Under the pieces are notes generated by a model. That model had not been told where the DNA came from, did no database searches, and saw nothing but the letters and a program-made list of their open reading frames with translations. From Pseudomonas xantholysinigenes (GTDB lineage: Bacteria; Pseudomonadota; Gammaproteobacteria; Pseudomonadales; Pseudomonadaceae), in NCBI RefSeq assembly GCF_014268885.2, contig NZ_CP077095.1:2237501-2301500 (forward strand): 64,000 nucleotides of DNA, in the 5' to 3' direction. Shown here piece after piece: positions 31,834 through 41,540 of the stretch; position 1 is the stretch's first letter; each line of letters opens with the position of its first letter. The position numbers and the translations under genes are program-made.

Positions 31834-33995
31834 TGGCCAGGCTGACCCTGATTCAAACCAACTTCACCGCTGGCGAACTGTCGCCGCGGATGTACGGCCG
31901 AGTCGATATTGCCCGGTACCAGAACGGCGCCGAGAAGATGGAGAACTGCTGGCCAGTGGTTCATGGCGGCGGAGTTCGCCGCTACGGCACGCTCCACTGC
32001 AGTCCCTGCAAGTACCCAGGGGGCAAGGCGATATTGATCCCCTACGTGTTCAACACGCAGCAGGCCTACATTGTCGAGTTCGGCGACCTGTATGTACGCA
32101 TCCACTTCCCCGATGGCACCTACTCCGGGGTAGAGCTGGTGAGCCCATACAGCCAAGCGATGCTGGATCAGATCGAGTATGTGCAGGGCGCTGACACCAT
32201 GTTCCTGTTCCACAACGGCGTTGAGATCCACCGCTTGCGCCGGATCAGCAATACCGAGTGGAGTCTCGCCCCGGCTCCTTTCGTTGTCCGGCCATTCGCT
32301 GAGCGCGGCATCAACTTTGCCACCAGCATGACCTTGAGCGATCCGTCGGTCGGTGCCGGGCGAACGCTTACCTCGTCCGTCGCAGCGTTCCTGGCGTCTG
32401 ACGTCGGGCGTGAAGTTTGGTCCGGGTCTGGCGTTGCCAAGGTCACGGCTGTAACCAGCGCGACGGTTGCAACGGTCGAAGTGCTCAATGCATTCCCGTC
32501 AGCCACCGTTGCCACCTGGTCGCTCCAGGGAAGCCCGCAGGCAGCCAACACGCTGGGTGCCGCAACTCCCGTCGGAGCTATCGTCACAATGACGCTGGCG
32601 ACCAATGGCTGGCGACCAACTGACGTCGGCAAGTTCGTCAAGATCAACGGCGGCCTGCTGGAGATCACCGCCTACTCAAGCCCGACCGTTGTGTCGGGCA
32701 TCATTCGCTCTGCGCCGACCTCGGCTACTGCTTCTCCGGCGAATGCCTGGTCGCTGGAGTCGAGCGTCTGGAATGCAATCGACGGCTATCCCGGCACCGG
32801 CACGCTCTTCGAACAACGTCTGCATGTCGCGGGGTCACCAAACTTCCCGCAGACCATCTGGGCATCCAAGACCGGCGAGTCGCTGAACTTCCAGCTCGGC
32901 ACAAAGGACGACGACGCAACGTCGTTCACAGTGTCCTCGGACCAGATCAACCCCATCTTGCACATGTCCCAGGTAAAGACCCTCGCGGTTCTCACCTACG
33001 GCGGCGAGTTCACGGTGATGGGCGGTATCGAGAAGCCGATCACGCCGACCAACATTCAGGTGAAGAATCAGTCGGTTTATGGCTGCAGCCGCGTAAGGCC
33101 GATACGGATTGGCAACGAGCTGTACTTCGTTCAGCGCGCCGGGCGCAAGCTGCGGGCCATGGCCTACAAGTACGACTCCGATGCTTACGGCTCCCCTGAT
33201 ATGTCGGTCCTGTCAGAGCACCTCACGCAGCCTGGCGTCGTCTCGATGGCTTATCAGCAGGAGCCGGAGAGCATCTTGTTTGCAGCGCGCGCCGACGGGG
33301 TGCTGGCCACCATGACCGTTGACAGGGACCAGGATGTTGTCGGCTGGGCTCGCCAAGTCACGGATGGGGCGTTCGAGTCTGTGGCCGCGATCCCCGTCGA
33401 TGGCGGCGACCAGGTATGGGCCATTGTCCGCAGGACCATCAATGGGCAGACCGTCCGCTACATCGAGCGCTTCGTCGAAGGATGCCAGGTCGATGGCGGC
33501 ATCTTCGCCAGCAACCCGGCCGGCCAGTCGGTTTGGGGCGGCCTAGCCCACTTGGAAGGCAAGAAGCTGGATATCGTCGCCGACGGAGTGCCGATGGAAC
33601 AGCAGGTTGTCACCGACGGCCAGATCACTCTGCCGCGCACGGCGATGACCATTCAGGCCGGACTGCCCTTCATCACCAGGATCAAGACCTTGACACCCGA
33701 GGTGCAGGGCGGCGCCGGTAGCGCCCAGGGCAACAGCATGCGGATCGGTGAGCTGACATTGCGCTTCCTGAATACCACCGGGTGCCGTGTCAAAGGCCAA
33801 GGGGTCGACCAAGTCATCAGTTTCAGGAACTTCGGCGACAGCGTTCTGGACCAGCCGGCGCCAAGCTTCACTGGCGTAAAGCGCCTGGAAAACCTGGGAT
33901 GGGAGCGAGGCGAAGCATCGATCGAGGTCATTCAGGACCAGCCCTTGCCGCTTCACCTACTCAGCGTAATCAAGAAAATGACCATCAACGATTGA
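31833..33995 (+). CDS. tail tubular protein B (T7 gp12-like nozzle)
   Basis: 720 residues (T7 gp12: 794). It begins LIQTNFTAGELSPRMYGRVD, a strong signature of phage nozzle and stabilisation proteins, followed by GVRRYGTLHC and beta-rich repeats. It forms the hexameric nozzle through which DNA leaves. The middle (residues 165-300) is Thr/Val/Ser-rich beta sequence and looks like an inserted domain. Confidence 0.93.
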   Translation: MARLTLIQTNFTAGELSPRMYGRVDIARYQNGAEKMENCWPVVHGGGVRRYGTLHCSPCKYPGGKAILIPYVFNTQQAYIVEFGDLYVRIHFPDGTYSGVELVSPYSQAMLDQIEYVQGADTMFLFHNGVEIHRLRRISNTEWSLAPAPFVVRPFAERGINFATSMTLSDPSVGAGRTLTSSVAAFLASDVGREVWSGSGVAKVTAVTSATVATVEVLNAFPSATVATWSLQGSPQAANTLGAATPVGAIVTMTLATNGWRPTDVGKFVKINGGLLEITAYSSPTVVSGIIRSAPTSATASPANAWSLESSVWNAIDGYPGTGTLFEQRLHVAGSPNFPQTIWASKTGESLNFQLGTKDDDATSFTVSSDQINPILHMSQVKTLAVLTYGGEFTVMGGIEKPITPTNIQVKNQSVYGCSRVRPIRIGNELYFVQRAGRKLRAMAYKYDSDAYGSPDMSVLSEHLTQPGVVSMAYQQEPESILFAARADGVLATMTVDRDQDVVGWARQVTDGAFESVAAIPVDGGDQVWAIVRRTINGQTVRYIERFVEGCQVDGGIFASNPAGQSVWGGLAHLEGKKLDIVADGVPMEQQVVTDGQITLPRTAMTIQAGLPFITRIKTLTPEVQGGAGSAQGNSMRIGELTLRFLNTTGCRVKGQGVDQVISFRNFGDSVLDQPAPSFTGVKRLENLGWERGEASIEVIQDQPLPLHLLSVIKKMTIND

Positions 33996-34005
33996 GGTAA
34001 TCGCC

Positions 34006-34461
34006 ATGATCCGGGCAGCCACACACGACGATATCCCCCGCCTGGTCGAACTGGGCACCTTACTGCATCACACCAGTAGCTATGCCGGCACCTCGTTCAA
34101 CCCGGACAAGGTCGGTAGCTTTCTCGGCCAACTGATCGATGGCCTTGGCGTGGTCTTCGCTGCCGAGGTTGACGGCCAAGTGGTCGGTGGATTTGCCGGG
34201 GCAATCACTGAACAGTGGTTCAGCGATGACCTGCTGGCTTACGACTATTCGATCTTCATCGAGCCGGGTAAGCGCCACGGAATCATTGCCCTCAAGCTTA
34301 TCCTGGCCTTCCAGAACTGGGCCACGGCCAAGGGCGTCAAGGAGATCCACATGGGCATCACCACGGGCATGAACGTAGAAGGCACGTCGCGGCTATACAA
34401 GCGGCTTGGCTTCGAATACGTCGGCCCGCTCTTCAAGATGGAGGTTGAACATGGGCGTTGA
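34006..34461 (+). CDS. GNAT-fold protein (T7 gp13 position)
   Basis: 151 residues with a GNAT fold: ATHDDIPRLVELGTLLH start, YSIFIEPGKRHGIIALKLI as motif A (the pyrophosphate loop reads GKRHGI), and ASRLYKRLGFEYVG-like end (TSRLYKRLGFEYVG). In T7-like phages gp13 sits here and its family is related to acetyltransferases. It may act during virion assembly rather than as a free enzyme. It overlaps the next gene by 11 bp. Confidence 0.85.
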   Translation: MIRAATHDDIPRLVELGTLLHHTSSYAGTSFNPDKVGSFLGQLIDGLGVVFAAEVDGQVVGGFAGAITEQWFSDDLLAYDYSIFIEPGKRHGIIALKLILAFQNWATAKGVKEIHMGITTGMNVEGTSRLYKRLGFEYVGPLFKMEVEHGR

Positions 34462-34957
34462 AACCATGGCGCTCGCGGCGATGGCCGCCGCGACTGCTTA
34501 CTCGACCTACAACACGGTGCAGCAGGGCCGCCAGGCAGCAATGAATGCCAGCGCCCAGGCCGATCAAGCGCAACTCGATGCTGACAATGCTGCCAGCGCC
34601 GCCCGTGTACAGGCAGACCGAATCCGCAAGACCGCCCGGAGCCAGGCGGGGGAGGCCAATGCCGCACTCGCGGCATCCGGTGTTGAGGTGGGCGAGGGCA
34701 CCGCGCTGAACATCAACCAGGAGATCTATGGCAACGCCGAGGAAGACGCGGTGATGACGATCCTGAACGGTGAGAATCAGCGCAAGCGCGGCTACGTGGA
34801 CGCCAGCAACATGGCGCTCTATGGGCAGCAGCAGCGCGGCGCGGCCAATGCCCAGGCCATCGGAAACGTGCTTCAGGCTGGTGCGTCGTATGGCATGTGG
34901 AAAGCCAGCGCGGCAGGCCGAAACGGAACGGCATCGAAGGCCGGGGGGGCAGACTGA
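34451..34957 (+). CDS. internal virion protein (T7 gp14-like)
   Basis: 168 residues from ATG 34451; T7 gp14 has 196. N-terminal hydrophobic start (MALAAMAAATAYSTY) and then a long helix rich in Ala, Gln and Asn (NASAQADQAQLDADNAAS), with NINQEIYGNAEEDAV in the middle. In T7 gp14 forms the outer-membrane pore at infection. Start of the next gene overlaps by 1 bp. Confidence 0.85.
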   Translation: MGVETMALAAMAAATAYSTYNTVQQGRQAAMNASAQADQAQLDADNAASAARVQADRIRKTARSQAGEANAALAASGVEVGEGTALNINQEIYGNAEEDAVMTILNGENQRKRGYVDASNMALYGQQQRGAANAQAIGNVLQAGASYGMWKASAAGRNGTASKAGGAD

Positions 34958-36972
34958 TGGCTACTATCCCAATCGGGCCAGGTGCGGCCCGCGTACTGCC
35001 CGAGGCGCAGCAGAACCGCGTCATAACCATGGATCCAAGCTTGCAGTCCCGCGGGGCGCAGCAGGTGGCCGACACAGTGCAGCGTGCCGCCCTGGGCTTC
35101 CTCGATCAACGCCAGAAGGAAGACCAGGCGCTTGCCCGGGTTAAGGCAAGCAACGCCCTGTTCGAGCGCGAGACGCAGATCAGCACCATCAACAGCGACC
35201 TGGCCGAGCAGGTGCGCCTTGGCACACTGAGCCACGACAAGCTGGAGGAAGCCTACCAGGGCGCCGTGGCGAAGCTGGAGCCGCTGCAGGTGGCCGGGCT
35301 GTCCGAGGCCGAAGTCGAGGGTATGGGCCTGGCGCAGCAGCGCCTACAACTGGCCGGCCAGGATAGCGTCCGCAAGCTTGCCATCGGTGCTCGCGCTGAT
35401 GCCGCCAAGGGTGACCTGGCCACCCGCCTGGACATGATCGGCAAGGAAGCGGCCATGCCCGGCGCCGATATCGGCAAGCTCAATGCCCGCCTGGATGGCG
35501 AGGACGTGGACATGGCCGGGCGCCTGGCCTACGGCGAGATGTGGCCGGCGCGCAAGCAGGAAGCCAAGGACGCGAACTGGACAACACAGGCAACCCAGCG
35601 GGTGGTTCAGGCCCGCGACGGGCTGGGCAGCCTGCAGCAGATCGAGCACGACCTAACCGCGGCTGACGGCTTCTACGCCGGCAAGCTGGACCCCGAGAAG
35701 CGCAACCAGTTGCTGAGCACTGTCACCGGCCGCATCTACCAGGTGAAGGAGCACAATCAGCGCCAGGCCGAAATGCGCGAAATGAAGGCCGAGCGGGTCT
35801 TGGCTCAGATGGACAGGCAGGCGGCCACCGGCATCCCGCCGACAGTGGCTGATCAGCAGCGGTGGCGATCGGCACTTTCCGGGACGTCGATGGCCGGCGA
35901 GTACAACACCCGCGTGCAGGAAATGAACGAAGTCCAGGGCCTGCTGCGAAAACCGATGTTGGACCAGCAGCAGTACCTGGATACGAAACGCCGCCAGCTC
36001 GCCGAGACCGGCGGCTCTGTCGCGCAGATCAACAACCTGAACCGCCTGCAAACCGCCGTCGACAACAACCTCAAGCTGATGCGCGATGACCCGCTGACAT
36101 TCAACGCAATGCGCACCGGCCAGGACGTTGAGCCTCTGGATATCACTGGCATCGCCACTCCAGAGGGGCAGGCCAGGCTTGCCGAGCAGCTGGGGCAGCG
36201 CTATGACGTGGTGAACTCGGTGCGCAAGGCCTACGGCCCCGAGGTCGCCCGCAGTCCATGGAAGCCCGGCGAACAGGCCATGCTGGCTGCGGTGATCAAC
36301 CAGGCGGACGATGCCACCAAGCTGCAGCTGTTCGGCACGCTGGCTCAGTCCGCGCCCACCGGCGCCGATTATGCGGCGGCCATCAAGCCGCTGGTTGCCG
36401 ACCAGCCGGTAACCGTCCTGGCCGGGCTGGCAAAGTTCCGCGACCTCAAAGGGGCTGACGGTACCGACGTTCCCAAAATGCTGCTGCAAGGCCAGAAGAT
36501 CCTGGCCGACAAGTCCGTGCCTATGCCGAAAGAGAACCTGATGCGGGCCGCGTTCGATGACAAGGTGGGCGCCGCGCTTGTTCCGGGAACCCCGCAGCGT
36601 GAGCAGGCCTACCAGGGCTTTAAGGCGCTGTATGCCAGCACGGCGTTGGCAGCCGGCAAAGCCTATGAGGAAGGCGACAACCTGGACCGCAAGACCACCG
36701 AGAAGGCTATCGAACTGGTCACCGGTGGAATTTCCGAGCGCGCTGGCCAGAAGGTGGTGAAGCCCTACGGCATGGAAGACAAGGCATTCGACAAGGCTGT
36801 CGACACTGAGCTGGAAGGCCTGGCCAAACGCACCGAGTTTCCTCTTGGGCAGCTGGAAGACATGCCTCTGTCGCCGGTACCAGGCAAGGAGGGCATCTAC
36901 TACCTGCTCAACGCCGGGCGTGTCCAGGTTGACCCGAAGACCAACGAACCGATGATTGTGAGGGTGAAATGA
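34957..36972 (+). CDS. internal virion protein (T7 gp15-like)
   Basis: 671 residues (T7 gp15: 747). Almost fully helical with many Gln, Ala and Glu, e.g. QQVADTVQRAALGFLDQRQK and RRQLAETGGSVAQINNLNRL; no enzymatic motif seen. In T7 gp15 and gp16 form the channel across periplasm and inner membrane during DNA entry. Assignment is mainly by order (gp14, gp15, gp16) and composition. Overlaps the next gene by 4 bp. Confidence 0.78.
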   Translation: MATIPIGPGAARVLPEAQQNRVITMDPSLQSRGAQQVADTVQRAALGFLDQRQKEDQALARVKASNALFERETQISTINSDLAEQVRLGTLSHDKLEEAYQGAVAKLEPLQVAGLSEAEVEGMGLAQQRLQLAGQDSVRKLAIGARADAAKGDLATRLDMIGKEAAMPGADIGKLNARLDGEDVDMAGRLAYGEMWPARKQEAKDANWTTQATQRVVQARDGLGSLQQIEHDLTAADGFYAGKLDPEKRNQLLSTVTGRIYQVKEHNQRQAEMREMKAERVLAQMDRQAATGIPPTVADQQRWRSALSGTSMAGEYNTRVQEMNEVQGLLRKPMLDQQQYLDTKRRQLAETGGSVAQINNLNRLQTAVDNNLKLMRDDPLTFNAMRTGQDVEPLDITGIATPEGQARLAEQLGQRYDVVNSVRKAYGPEVARSPWKPGEQAMLAAVINQADDATKLQLFGTLAQSAPTGADYAAAIKPLVADQPVTVLAGLAKFRDLKGADGTDVPKMLLQGQKILADKSVPMPKENLMRAAFDDKVGAALVPGTPQREQAYQGFKALYASTALAAGKAYEEGDNLDRKTTEKAIELVTGGISERAGQKVVKPYGMEDKAFDKAVDTELEGLAKRTEFPLGQLEDMPLSPVPGKEGIYYLLNAGRVQVDPKTNEPMIVRVK

Positions 36973-38909
36973 GCTGGCTCAACGGGATGGTTGATGAAGG
37001 TGAGGTAGCCAGCCAGGATCAGCGCCTGGATCGCACCACTGATCGGCTGGCGCCGGGGTTCTTCACGGGGGCGCTTAGCACCGTGGGCCCCGGCCTTCTC
37101 CGTGGCGGCATCGAGGCAGCTCGCACGGCACAGACCACGGCCCTGCAGCTGGGCAGCGCTGCGATTGAGTCTGACCTGTCGATTGGTGCTTCGTACTTCC
37201 CCGAGTTCGAAGACGGCCAGATCCAGGCGCAGCAGGAGTTCGGCGAAGGCGAGGCCGCGCGAATTGGGCGCGAGACGGCCGAGTCAGTGATGAGCCTGCG
37301 ACCAGATCCCGCCGAAGTTGGCATGGTTGGTCAGATCCTGGGAGAGGCCGCTGCCGTCCTGCCGCGCACAGTGGTGGGCGCTTTCGCTGCTGGCCCGCTT
37401 GGTGCTGCCGCCGCTGCTGGCGCACCTGCTGGCTATGCCGGCAAGCAGATCGCGATGGCCGAAGGTATCGACGAAACCACCGCCACCCTCAAGGGCCTGA
37501 TCGATGCAGGCACGGTGGGGATCGGCGCCATGATTCCGGCAGCTCGTTTCGTTGGTCCGGTGGCCGGCGATGCGGCAATAGCCGTGGGCGCTAACGTAGG
37601 CCTAGGAATGGCTGGGCGCGGTGCCACTGCTGCCATCCTGGAGAATGGCGGCTACACCACCCAGGCCGCGCAGTACCGCGTCATGGACGGCACCGCCCTG
37701 GCAACCGATGCCATCCTCGGCGCTGCCTTCTTCGGTATTGGCCGCATGGGTATGCGCCGCCCAACCACCGAGCAGGTGGATGCTGCACTCTCCGAGCGCG
37801 CTGCCCAGCACTACGACGTCGACGTCGCGCCAGGCGCCCCGGTTGACCCACGCTCTGCCATGTCGCACCAGGAAGCCTTGCGCACTGCCATCGGCCAGCT
37901 GAGTCGCGGCGAACCAGTGGCAGTGCCCGACAGCATCCACAGTGCCGAATTCCTGCGCGGCACCGAAGCTCCCAGGCCCAAGGCACCAACCCGCGAAGAG
38001 GCGCTGGCAGCGGCTCGCCAGGAACTGGAGCCCACCATCCGCACCGAACTTGAAGGGGAGGCTGTGGGCCTGCTGCCGAACGTGGCCGACGTCCGTGCGG
38101 AACTGACTGGCGTGCAACGCACGCTGGATGGACTGGACGACACCTATCGTGAGCGTGCCAAGCAGGCCCAGGCAGAGGGAATGAGCCGCAAGCAGGCCGA
38201 GACAGCGGCCCGCCAGGCTATCGAGCAGGAGCGGCAACAGCTGACTGACCGTGTCACCGAGCTGGAGGGGCAGATACAGGGCAATCGATCCGCCGAGATT
38301 TCACGCGGCGAACTGGCCGCCCTGGCTCGCGGCGAAACCCCGGAGCGCCTGCAGCCTCGCATAGAGGCCCGCGCCGACGAGATCATGCAGGGCTTCGAGC
38401 GCAAGCCACTGGCTGCTGGCGTTACCCAAGGCAATGAGCGCCTGAGCCTGGCCGCTGCTGCCCGTGCCGAGATCGCCCGCCTGGTTGACGAGCAGGATGC
38501 CTTGGCGCCCCGGGCAGAGCCGGTTGGCCTGGATATCGGCGCGCCGAAGACTCAGTCCGCTCCCACAGGGAAAGCCCAGGTAGAACAAGGCGCGCAGGCC
38601 GATAGCGCGTCCCAGGAAGGTGGTCCCGCTCCCACAGCCGAGCGCGCCGATCAGCCAGCTCGCGATCCGGCCGACATGGCAAGCCCCAGCCAGGCCGATG
38701 CAGACCCAACGATCCAACTGGCCGACGAGATCATGGCGCGAACCGAGGACATGCGCCTTCCCACCGGCGCCATGGACGACGAGGGCCGCCCGGTCACCGT
38801 CTCCGCCCGCGAGCTTCTGGCCCAGGCTGACGACGACATTAAGGCCGCCCAGCAGGATGCACGTGGGTTCGCTGCTGCCGCCGCCTGCTTCCTACAGCGC
38901 GGGCTCTAA
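36969..38909 (+). CDS. internal virion protein, hydrophobic (gp16-like part)
   Basis: 646 residues. Residues about 110-260 contain long Gly/Ala-rich hydrophobic stretches (VVGAFAAGPLGAAAAAGAPA and others) that could enter membranes; the second half is a charged coiled coil (MSRKQAETAARQAIEQERQQ). No lysozyme or transglycosylase motif is visible. The last 25 residues (IKAAQQDARGFAAAAACFLQ) recur in the remnant prophage at 50625-50715. With the next gene it may correspond to a split T7 gp16 (inference). Confidence 0.7.
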   Translation: MSWLNGMVDEGEVASQDQRLDRTTDRLAPGFFTGALSTVGPGLLRGGIEAARTAQTTALQLGSAAIESDLSIGASYFPEFEDGQIQAQQEFGEGEAARIGRETAESVMSLRPDPAEVGMVGQILGEAAAVLPRTVVGAFAAGPLGAAAAAGAPAGYAGKQIAMAEGIDETTATLKGLIDAGTVGIGAMIPAARFVGPVAGDAAIAVGANVGLGMAGRGATAAILENGGYTTQAAQYRVMDGTALATDAILGAAFFGIGRMGMRRPTTEQVDAALSERAAQHYDVDVAPGAPVDPRSAMSHQEALRTAIGQLSRGEPVAVPDSIHSAEFLRGTEAPRPKAPTREEALAAARQELEPTIRTELEGEAVGLLPNVADVRAELTGVQRTLDGLDDTYRERAKQAQAEGMSRKQAETAARQAIEQERQQLTDRVTELEGQIQGNRSAEISRGELAALARGETPERLQPRIEARADEIMQGFERKPLAAGVTQGNERLSLAAAARAEIARLVDEQDALAPRAEPVGLDIGAPKTQSAPTGKAQVEQGAQADSASQEGGPAPTAERADQPARDPADMASPSQADADPTIQLADEIMARTEDMRLPTGAMDDEGRPVTVSARELLAQADDDIKAAQQDARGFAAAAACFLQRGL

Positions 38910-38911
38910 AC

Positions 38912-38925
38912 GTCGGGAAACCGAC
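38912..38925 (+). repeat. hairpin element d
   Basis: GTCGG-GAAA-CCGAC, perfect, 2 bp behind the TAA stop of the internal virion gene. A decayed copy (GTCGGTAAATCGAC, 52521-52534) stands at the same place in the remnant prophage. Confidence 0.8.
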
Positions 38926-38940
38926 TTCCTTCAAGCCATA

Positions 38941-38970
38941 GGCTTGCTCCCATTCCCCAAGGAGCAAGCC
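38941..38970 (+). promoter_or_regulatory. ribosome-site-hiding stem-loop before 38972
   Basis: GGCTTGCTCC (38941-38950) pairs perfectly over 10 bp with GGAGCAAGCC (38961-38970), loop of 10 nt. The Shine-Dalgarno GGAG is the first part of the right arm and the ATG follows one base after the stem. The copy in the remnant prophage (about 52550-52579) has GGAGTAAGCC, which still pairs through one G-T wobble. Confidence 0.8.
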
Positions 38971-38971
38971 C

Positions 38972-41539
38972 ATGCGCCCCGAATGCATCCAGGCCGTCAC
39001 GCAGGCGATCGGCCGATCCCTCTCCCAGCAGGAAATCAAAGGCATCGAGAACCGGGTTCGCCAGAACATGAAGCAGCTGGCGCAGACCGATCCGCAGTGG
39101 CAATCCAAATCGGCCGCTGATCGCCTGACCGAGGCGGCACAGAAGTCGGCCCGCGACCTGGTGGCCGAAGCCGACCTCAAGAAAAAGCGCGTCGCACTGA
39201 CCATCCTGGCCCACGACCGCATCCAGAGCTATATGGCCCGCTTCCCCGACCAGCCGCTGGAAGGCCTGGACCGCATGCTGGCGTTCTCCAGCGACGGCAA
39301 AAGCGGCATCCAGTCCATCGAGTCGACCACCCGAGCTGTCCGTGATGAGGCCCTGAGCCGCATGCTCGACGTCATCGACGTCACCAAAGGCAAGTTCATG
39401 GGGTTGTTCCAGGACCAGGATGGAAACCTTGCTCTGGTGCGCGAACTGCACGGAGAGGACTCCGGCAACCCGGTAGCCAAGGCTGCGGCCAAGTCGTTCC
39501 AGGACGTCACCGAGTCGCTGCGCCTGCGCTTCAACCGTGCCGGCGGCGACGTCGGCAAGCTTGATGACTGGGCCATGCCGCGCGACCACTCCCAAGTGAA
39601 GGTGGCCCGCGACCGCGATCAGTGGGTCAGCGATCACGTGAAGTGGGCGAACCGTGGCAAGTACATGAATGAAGACGGCTCGCCCATGAATGACCAGCAG
39701 CTGACCGAGTTCCTTGGGCACGCCTGGGAAACCCTGGCCACCGGCGGCTTGAACAAGCTGCAGCCTGGCGCCGTAGCCGGTAATGGGATGCGCGCCAACC
39801 GCGGCAGCGAGTCGCGGCAGATCCACTACAAGGATGCCGAGAGCTTCATCGCTGCCCAGCAGGCCTACGGCGAGCGGAACCTGCTCGAGCTTTTGATAGG
39901 CCACATCGACCGCGCGGCCCGCGACATTTCGCTGGTGGAGGCCCTGGGCCCGAACCCCAACCACCAAATGCGCTACTGGCTGGAGGAAGGCCAGAAACAG
40001 CAGATGGACAAGGCCCTGGCTGTCAAAGGGAAGAAGGGTGAAAAAGCCCGGGAGAAGGTGGAGAAGCAGCGCAAGTGGATCGAGAGCCTGTATGAGGAAG
40101 TGGCCGGCACCCGCGAACCGCCGGCCTCCGCCGCCATCGCCAACGGTTTCGACACCTACCGCGCCCTCAACGTAGCCAGCCGCCTGGGTTCTGCCGTGCT
40201 GACCTCGCTCACCGACCAGGGCACCCTGGGCCTTACCGCGTCCATGCAGGGCATGCCGGTGATGCAGGTGTTCGCCAACGAGTTGCGCATGCTGAACCCA
40301 GCCAGCAGTGCTGATCGCCGCCTGGCGCAGCGCGCGGGCCTTGGCCTGAACCAGATGATCGGCAGCCTGAACCGCTGGGGCGCCGATGGCTTGGGCACCA
40401 CTGAGGCAATCTCGGGCAGGCTGGCCAAGTTCTCGCAGACCGCCGCCAGCAAGGTGATGCAGGTATCGGGCATGAACGCCATCACCGCCGGGGCGCAACG
40501 GGCCTTCGGCGCCACCATGATGGACACCATCGGCAGCATGACGCGCCGCTTCCAGGACTTCGCCAGCATGGATGCCGCCGATGCCAAGCGCCTGCAGGCT
40601 ATGGGGATCACCGATGCCGACTGGTCGGTGTGGCGCCTGGCCCAGCCCGAGGACTGGCGTGGGGTTGGCGACCAGGTGCTGACCGCCGGCAGCATCTACC
40701 GTGTCCCAGATTCCCAGTTGACCGCGTTGGCCCAGCAGCACAAGAGCACGCCCAAGCGCCTCAAGGACCAGGCCGCCACCAAGCTGCTGGGTTCGGTGCT
40801 GGATGAAACCAACATGGCGATCATCGAGCCGGGGGCACGGGAGAAAGCCTTCATGCACGGTGGATTCGAGCGCGGCACCGTCAAGGGCGAGCTGGCGCGT
40901 AGCTTCTGGCAGTTCAAGTCCTTCTCTATTTCCATGATGATGCGGCACTTCAAGCGGGCCATGGCCCAGGAAACAGGCTGGGGGAAGGCCGGCTACATGG
41001 CGGCGCTGATGGCCAGCACCACCGTACTTGGCGGCATGGCGATTCAGCTGGGCGAACTGGCCATGGGGCGTGACCCCAAGAACATGCTGGACGATGGCCT
41101 GCTGGGTATTCCCGGCCTGCGCTTCGCCGCCGCTGCATTCCTCAAGGGCGGTTCGCTGGGCCTGTATGGCGACTTCCTGTTCAGCGACCAGACCCAGGGC
41201 GGACAATCTGCTCTGGCCTCCCTGGGCGGCCCCATCGCTGGCGATATCGAGTCCATCTTCAAGCTCAAGGGAACGGCTGCCGACGGCAACGTCGATAGCA
41301 CTGGTGGCAACCTGGTGCGCCTGCTCAAGAGCCATACACCCGGCGCGAACCTCTGGTACACGAAGGCCGCGACCGACCACATGATCTTCCATCAGCTGCA
41401 GGAATATTTCTCGCCTGGCTATCTGCGCAACATGCGCCGGCGGGCGCGCAAGGAGTTCGGCCAAGAATTCTGGTGGGAGCCAGGCGAAACGATGCCAGAC
41501 CGCGCCCCATCGCTGGGCGCCGCAGTAGGGGAGAACTGA
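38972..41539 (+). CDS. large internal virion protein (gp16-like)
   Basis: 855 residues, the largest protein of the phage. Helical N-terminal half with basic stretches (KKKRVALTILAHDRIQSYMA; GKKGEKAREKVEKQRKW), then hydrophobic and amphipathic regions (MAALMASTTVLGGMAIQLGE, LKGGSLGLYGDFLFSDQ) and a C-terminal FHQLQEYFSPGYLRNMRRRA, a pattern I associate with internal virion proteins of temperate podoviruses. It probably leaves the head first and helps DNA cross the envelope. Translation may be limited by the stem-loop before it. Confidence 0.8.
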   Translation: MRPECIQAVTQAIGRSLSQQEIKGIENRVRQNMKQLAQTDPQWQSKSAADRLTEAAQKSARDLVAEADLKKKRVALTILAHDRIQSYMARFPDQPLEGLDRMLAFSSDGKSGIQSIESTTRAVRDEALSRMLDVIDVTKGKFMGLFQDQDGNLALVRELHGEDSGNPVAKAAAKSFQDVTESLRLRFNRAGGDVGKLDDWAMPRDHSQVKVARDRDQWVSDHVKWANRGKYMNEDGSPMNDQQLTEFLGHAWETLATGGLNKLQPGAVAGNGMRANRGSESRQIHYKDAESFIAAQQAYGERNLLELLIGHIDRAARDISLVEALGPNPNHQMRYWLEEGQKQQMDKALAVKGKKGEKAREKVEKQRKWIESLYEEVAGTREPPASAAIANGFDTYRALNVASRLGSAVLTSLTDQGTLGLTASMQGMPVMQVFANELRMLNPASSADRRLAQRAGLGLNQMIGSLNRWGADGLGTTEAISGRLAKFSQTAASKVMQVSGMNAITAGAQRAFGATMMDTIGSMTRRFQDFASMDAADAKRLQAMGITDADWSVWRLAQPEDWRGVGDQVLTAGSIYRVPDSQLTALAQQHKSTPKRLKDQAATKLLGSVLDETNMAIIEPGAREKAFMHGGFERGTVKGELARSFWQFKSFSISMMMRHFKRAMAQETGWGKAGYMAALMASTTVLGGMAIQLGELAMGRDPKNMLDDGLLGIPGLRFAAAAFLKGGSLGLYGDFLFSDQTQGGQSALASLGGPIAGDIESIFKLKGTAADGNVDSTGGNLVRLLKSHTPGANLWYTKAATDHMIFHQLQEYFSPGYLRNMRRRARKEFGQEFWWEPGETMPDRAPSLGAAVGEN

Positions 41540-41540
41540 T

